NCBI GenBank assembly: GCA_013393415.1
Contig: JABXHI010000073.1
Location: forward strand, 1-64,000
DNA from: Micrococcaceae bacterium
GTDB taxonomy: Bacteria > Actinomycetota > Actinomycetes > Actinomycetales > Micrococcaceae
Direction of reading: 5' to 3'
Length of the DNA: 64,000 bases
Position numbers and translations under genes: made by a program
Shown: one piece after another, positions 63,912 to 64,000 of the stretch
Position numbering within the stretch: position 1 is the first letter of the stretch
How the letters are laid out: every line of letters starts with the position of its first letter
The notes under the pieces: model-generated
What the model was told of the DNA's origin: nothing
What the model saw: the letters and a program-made list of their open reading frames with translations, nothing else
Databases searched by the model: none

Positions 63912-64000
63912 TCAGAAAACAAGCAACGTAGCTTGTCTCAAAAGTTGACGGCTGCAATGGCTTCGCATTCCTCACGTTCAGCAGGTGTGCAGACATTTTT

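Overview
The window looks like the chromosome of a mid-GC actinobacterium, probably of the Micrococcaceae/Micrococcales (inference). The signs are LCP-type wall proteins, actinobacterial lipoproteins, SDR and AAHS-transporter types, frequent GTG/TTG starts and GGAGG-type ribosome binding sites. I see no rRNA, tRNA or CRISPR array.

Layout. 0-7.8 kb: a duplicated lipoprotein pair (second copy broken by one nonsense codon), a frameshifted membrane protein, a large TcaA-like membrane protein, a uronate-dehydrogenase-like SDR and an orphan excisionase-type HTH protein. 7.9-11.5 kb: a TPP riboswitch followed by ykoF-ykoE-ykoD-ykoC, a thiamine/HMP ECF uptake operon. 11.5-14.5 kb: a Fic protein with an overlapping 52-aa partner and an SDR fusion protein, bounded by two clusters of short direct repeats with an exact 23-bp period. 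14.6-18.9 kb: PAP2 phosphatase, SDR, FMN lactate-type dehydrogenase, aldo/keto reductase. 19-23 kb: a RES/Xre toxin-antitoxin pair whose toxin is broken by a 20-bp tandem duplication, an unknown 354-aa protein with an overlapping 52-aa gene, and an LCP protein. 23-27 kb: an IS30 element, a decayed O-antigen-ligase gene, a YdcF-like protein and an ion-channel-like protein whose region is duplicated at 57.4-58.5 kb.

27.2-57.3 kb is a large catabolic island for an aromatic compound. It holds an extradiol dioxygenase, two MhpA-type flavin hydroxylases, two fumarylacetoacetase-family hydrolases, a cupin, acetoacetate-CoA ligase, thiolase, a PaaI-type thioesterase, an Old-Yellow-Enzyme reductase, SDR, ALDH, a VAO/eugenol-oxidase-type flavoprotein, a CUT2 ABC transporter (binding-protein gene frameshifted), an AAHS-type MFS importer, and AraC and TetR regulators. 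A degenerate 18-bp operator-like motif (core CGWAWCGNAYCG) lies upstream of most transcription units, including the tetR/MFS divergent region, which suggests one TetR-controlled regulon. The enzyme set fits ring hydroxylation, extradiol cleavage, acylpyruvate-type hydrolysis, then acetoacetate activation and thiolysis, as known for orcinol-type resorcinols. The substrate is inferred, not shown.

59-64 kb is a low-GC defence-like segment beside a transposase remnant. It carries a Septu-like PtuA ATPase and PtuB HNH pair, with PtuB frameshifted in an A7 tract, and an ApeA/HEPN-like gene. Several other genes are disrupted by single small lesions. I cannot tell genuine decay from sequencing error.
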